Shown in pieces: positions 8,302 to 10,468 of a stretch of DNA of 10,468 bases. The DNA comes from Phoronis ovalis. Its lineage: Eukaryota; Phoronida; Phoronidae. Under the pieces are notes generated by a model. It did not search any database and was not told the DNA's origin. It was given only the letters and a program-made list of their open reading frames with translations. Each line of letters opens with the position of its first letter. Position 1 is the first letter of the stretch. The DNA is taken from assembly GCA_028565635.1 (NCBI GenBank), contig JAOXYB010063301.1, forward strand, positions 1 through 10,468. The letters run 5' to 3'. The position numbers and the translations under genes are program-made.

Positions 8302-8622
8302 CTGTAATATAAAAATGTTTGCCAAGTGAATATGTGAAATCTGTGAAATATAATATAACCTGTTTCACTATTCAGGAAATTTTTTGTCATACTACTAGTA
8401 AAGTGTACCGCCAAGCTCGCAATTAAATGCCCATACCTAAAAAACACTAATTATTTTTATTAAATTTTCTTGTTAAACTGCTTTTGCTTTGTTAGTTCTA
8501 GGTATTCCCAATATCTGGCGTCCATTGACACTAATTATCACATACAAGGCGAGTGGCAACAAGCCAACTTTGGCCCGTTAAGGAGGGCAAGACACAACGA
8601 TGCAAAAAAGGGGGATATATAG

Positions 8623-9245
8623 TCAAAATTACATATTTCTAAATTTACTCCTTTCTTATTTTTTTGTTATACTGATATCTGGTTACCCATATATAGTTAA
8701 CAGAATCAACAGACATGTTTACTTACTCGAAATTATATAAAGTTCATTGGTCAACTTGGATAAATACTAAATGAAACGGTGCAAATAATTTCATACCATC
8801 TATATTTCTATAAACTGTATAAAACATTTATACTTTCTTGAAGACAGTTTGTCTAAAAAAATTTAACATGAATCTTTATTTGAGAAAAAACATGCGAAAT
8901 ATCATATTTTTTGTATTTATGTTTTACAATCAAAATTTCACATATTAGTCACTCCTTTTCCAATATAGTTAATGAAAAAAATTAATATTTAAATGATAAA
9001 TTAAAAAATTGTAAATAAGAACTGCTGTATTTATATGTTTTACAATAAAAATTACATATTTCTATAATTCATCCTTTAATTGTTATTTTTTGTTATACTG
9101 CTATCTGGTAAGCATAGTTTCTTCTGATAGGCAGATAGTTAACACATTTGATAATCAACAAACATGTTTACTGACTTGTGATTATGTAAAGTTCATTGGT
9201 CAACTCTGGCCGAGCTTGGATAAATACTGAAGAAAACAGGTGCAC
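8623..9245. repeat. Degenerate direct repeats (two long copies and one fragment)
   Basis: Copy one (8623-8783) and copy three (9042-9245) share, in order, AAAATTACATATTTCT, TTTTGTTATACTG, TATCTGGT, ATAGTTAAC, ACATGTTTACT, AAAGTTCATTGGTCAACT, CTTGGATAAATACT and GGTGCA. A fragment at 8912-8962 matches 9026-9075 (TGTATTTAT, GTTTTACAAT, then ACATATT). Copy three has extra bases near 9117-9132 and a CTGGCCGAG insertion near 9207. The arrangement suggests an old local duplication or tandem insertion of a mobile element within what is probably an upstream intron of the LRRC28-like gene. Confidence 0.7.
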
Positions 9246-9410
9246 ATGCTTTGGCTATATCCCAGAGCTATCTCTGCGCACATACCAGAGCATAATGTCT
9301 AAGAGCCATACAGCTCTGATCATCATCCGATACAAATCGTTCAAACCATTTTATCTCATGGACACTTGTTTCCTGGATTCTGATTTAAGCTCTTACACCT
9401 GCTGATGTTC
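9205..9410. other. GC-rich block of unknown origin in AT-rich surroundings
   Basis: About 200 bp stand out as visibly richer in G and C than either flank. The plus strand has a 69-codon open frame (9196-9405). The minus strand has about 38 open codons (roughly 9390-9273) that include WFERFVSDDDQSC and MALRHYALVCAQR before a stop. Neither shows a domain I recognise. It directly continues copy three of the 8623-9245 repeat, so a body of a mobile element, a decayed exon or a conserved non-coding element are all possible. Confidence 0.35.
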
Positions 9411-10468
9411 AAGGTCTTACTATATATATACTTCTTAATTATTAATTAAAATTAGTCTGATCCACAAATATTAAATCTGGTGTTGCTTTTTTATAAATAT
9501 ACAGTGTAACATTATGCATTAATAAAATAAGAAAATATTTAATAAAATAAAATGCTCAATTAAAAAATGTTAAAAAATATTTTTTTTGTTTTAATCATTA
9601 TTGTAAACTAGGATATATAAAAGTTTTATATAACACTGTCAAAAAGCATCTAACAGTATCAAAAAAAATCATTTTAAACCTATGCCAGTACACAAATCAT
9701 CAGTCTATGCAAAATATTTAGAAATAAACAGGAAAATGGTCTTCCTACAAAAGTTCAGTAAATTTCTGTTAAGTATCTATTGTAAAAAAAGGATTCTTTC
9801 ATCAGTGCAAAAAGTAATTTAAAAATATATCAATAAAACTTAAAACAAATGTATCTTCAATGAATAATTATAAGTACCAACGGTGTATTTCTTAAAAAAA
9901 TTTCCATTGATATTGTCCACAATGGGGTGCACACTTCCAGCATATTCTTACCACGAGTGTGTTTTTCGAAAATTATTTTTAATGGGATATGGTTTTTAAA
10001 AATATTTTATTTACCATGGCGTATATATTTAGAAAGTAATTTTCACTACAGATTAAGGTTTTCTTACCTGGGGCCTCACACTTTTTTGTCAAGTGTCTCA
10101 TGGGCATTAATTATACAGTTAATTCAAACCTTAAAAAGGTGTTGGATTTTAGAAGGAAATTTATTTCCCAACACTTTCTTTCACCAGTGTTTGAGTCGCT
10201 GAATGTCCTTAGAGTCACTATCTATTAAATATGGTCTTAAGCATATTTTCAGGAACTGTTGAGTAGGTACATGGATTACTTATACATCACCAAGATCCAT
10301 GTTGTTAATTTATTCTATTCTGACCAATGAGAAGTGCATTAAGATGCTAAAATGATAATATAATAGTGTGCATACTAGTAAATTGATACTGCTATTTAGA
10401 AATAAATAAATACAGGTTTGGGATATGATTGTTATAGTTTGTTTAAGGGTAGTAAGTTGTTTAGCATT
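9411..10468. other. AT-rich stretch, no gene recognised; probable upstream intron
   Basis: The part from 9420 to about 9720 is low-complexity A/T with repeated AATAAAATAA-type motifs. A nested hairpin GTGTTGG/CCAACAC with inner GGAAAT/ATTTCC lies at 10139-10174. The 91-codon plus frame (9927-10202) has no recognisable domain and is treated as chance. No upstream LRR exon of the minus-strand gene was found here. Confidence 0.45.

Noticed and set aside
8720-8775. Minus-strand donor-like GAGTAAGT after a short YLSKLTNELYIIS frame that vaguely resembles an LRR
   Set aside because: It lies inside the 8623-9245 repeat, the second copy does not keep the donor, a stop lies just upstream and no acceptor is visible.
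9273-9390. Plus-strand GTTCAAACC as a tRNA-like B box of a SINE
   Set aside because: No convincing A box at the expected distance and no A-rich tail defining a SINE end.
10059-10100. Good minus-strand donor (CCCCAG followed by GTAAGAAA) whose phase would fit the exon at 8095-8301
   Set aside because: The upstream frame has a TAA within about 40 nt, no acceptor is visible and the residues (MPMRHLTKKCEAP) are not LRR. The phase match has a one-in-three chance. It could only be a non-LRR alternative first exon.
9927-10202. 91-codon plus-strand open frame
   Set aside because: Residue content is what AT-rich random sequence gives, with no domain, no splice support and no poly(A) context.
1-10468. 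CRISPR array, bacterial operon, phage or defence system
   Set aside because: No regularly spaced repeats, no long tightly packed genes and no ribosome-binding sites; intron-split exons show a eukaryotic nuclear genome.

Overview
The window looks like AT-rich nuclear DNA from an invertebrate animal. It has short spliced exons with GT-AG introns, AATAAA poly(A) signals, no bacterial-style operons or ribosome-binding sites, and many small non-autonomous repeats. The density of foldback and MITE-like elements would suit a mollusc or other lophotrochozoan, but that placement is inference; the one recognisable gene is shared widely among animals.

Only one gene can be supported: the 3' part of a minus-strand gene for a leucine-rich-repeat protein, best matched to LRRC28. 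I joined three coding exons by hand (8301-8095, 7165-7045, 4645-4135). Their splice phases agree (phase 1, then phase 2) and the frame stays open for 279 residues to a TGA. They encode four LRRs, a linker with an LPAEV motif, and a C-terminal Cys/His module (HCHxC ... CCxxxC). Two poly(A) signals follow at 4073-4068 and 4022-4017. The N-terminal part, roughly the first 120 residues by comparison with the vertebrate protein, is not recognisable in the window and should lie beyond 10468.

Layout. 1-2500: non-coding, with two LTR-like/3'-end-like stretches and a 323-bp terminal-inverted-repeat element (1564-1886). 2500-3900: non-coding, with small inverted repeats. 3900-4135: 3' flank and 3' UTR of the gene. 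4135-8301: the gene; the 2.4-kb intron holds a short relative of the 1564-1886 element (4781-4965), a large foldback (5379-6043) and a small miRNA-precursor-like hairpin (6497-6562), and the 0.93-kb intron is mostly a second, older foldback (about 7260-7850). 8302-10468: probably upstream intron, with a degenerate direct repeat (8623-9245) and an unusually GC-rich block (about 9205-9410).

The most interesting material is this repeat landscape: two unrelated long palindromes that would fold into double-stranded RNA inside the gene's transcript, and a MITE family in which one copy has gained an internal tandem array. No new enzymatic or defence system was found.
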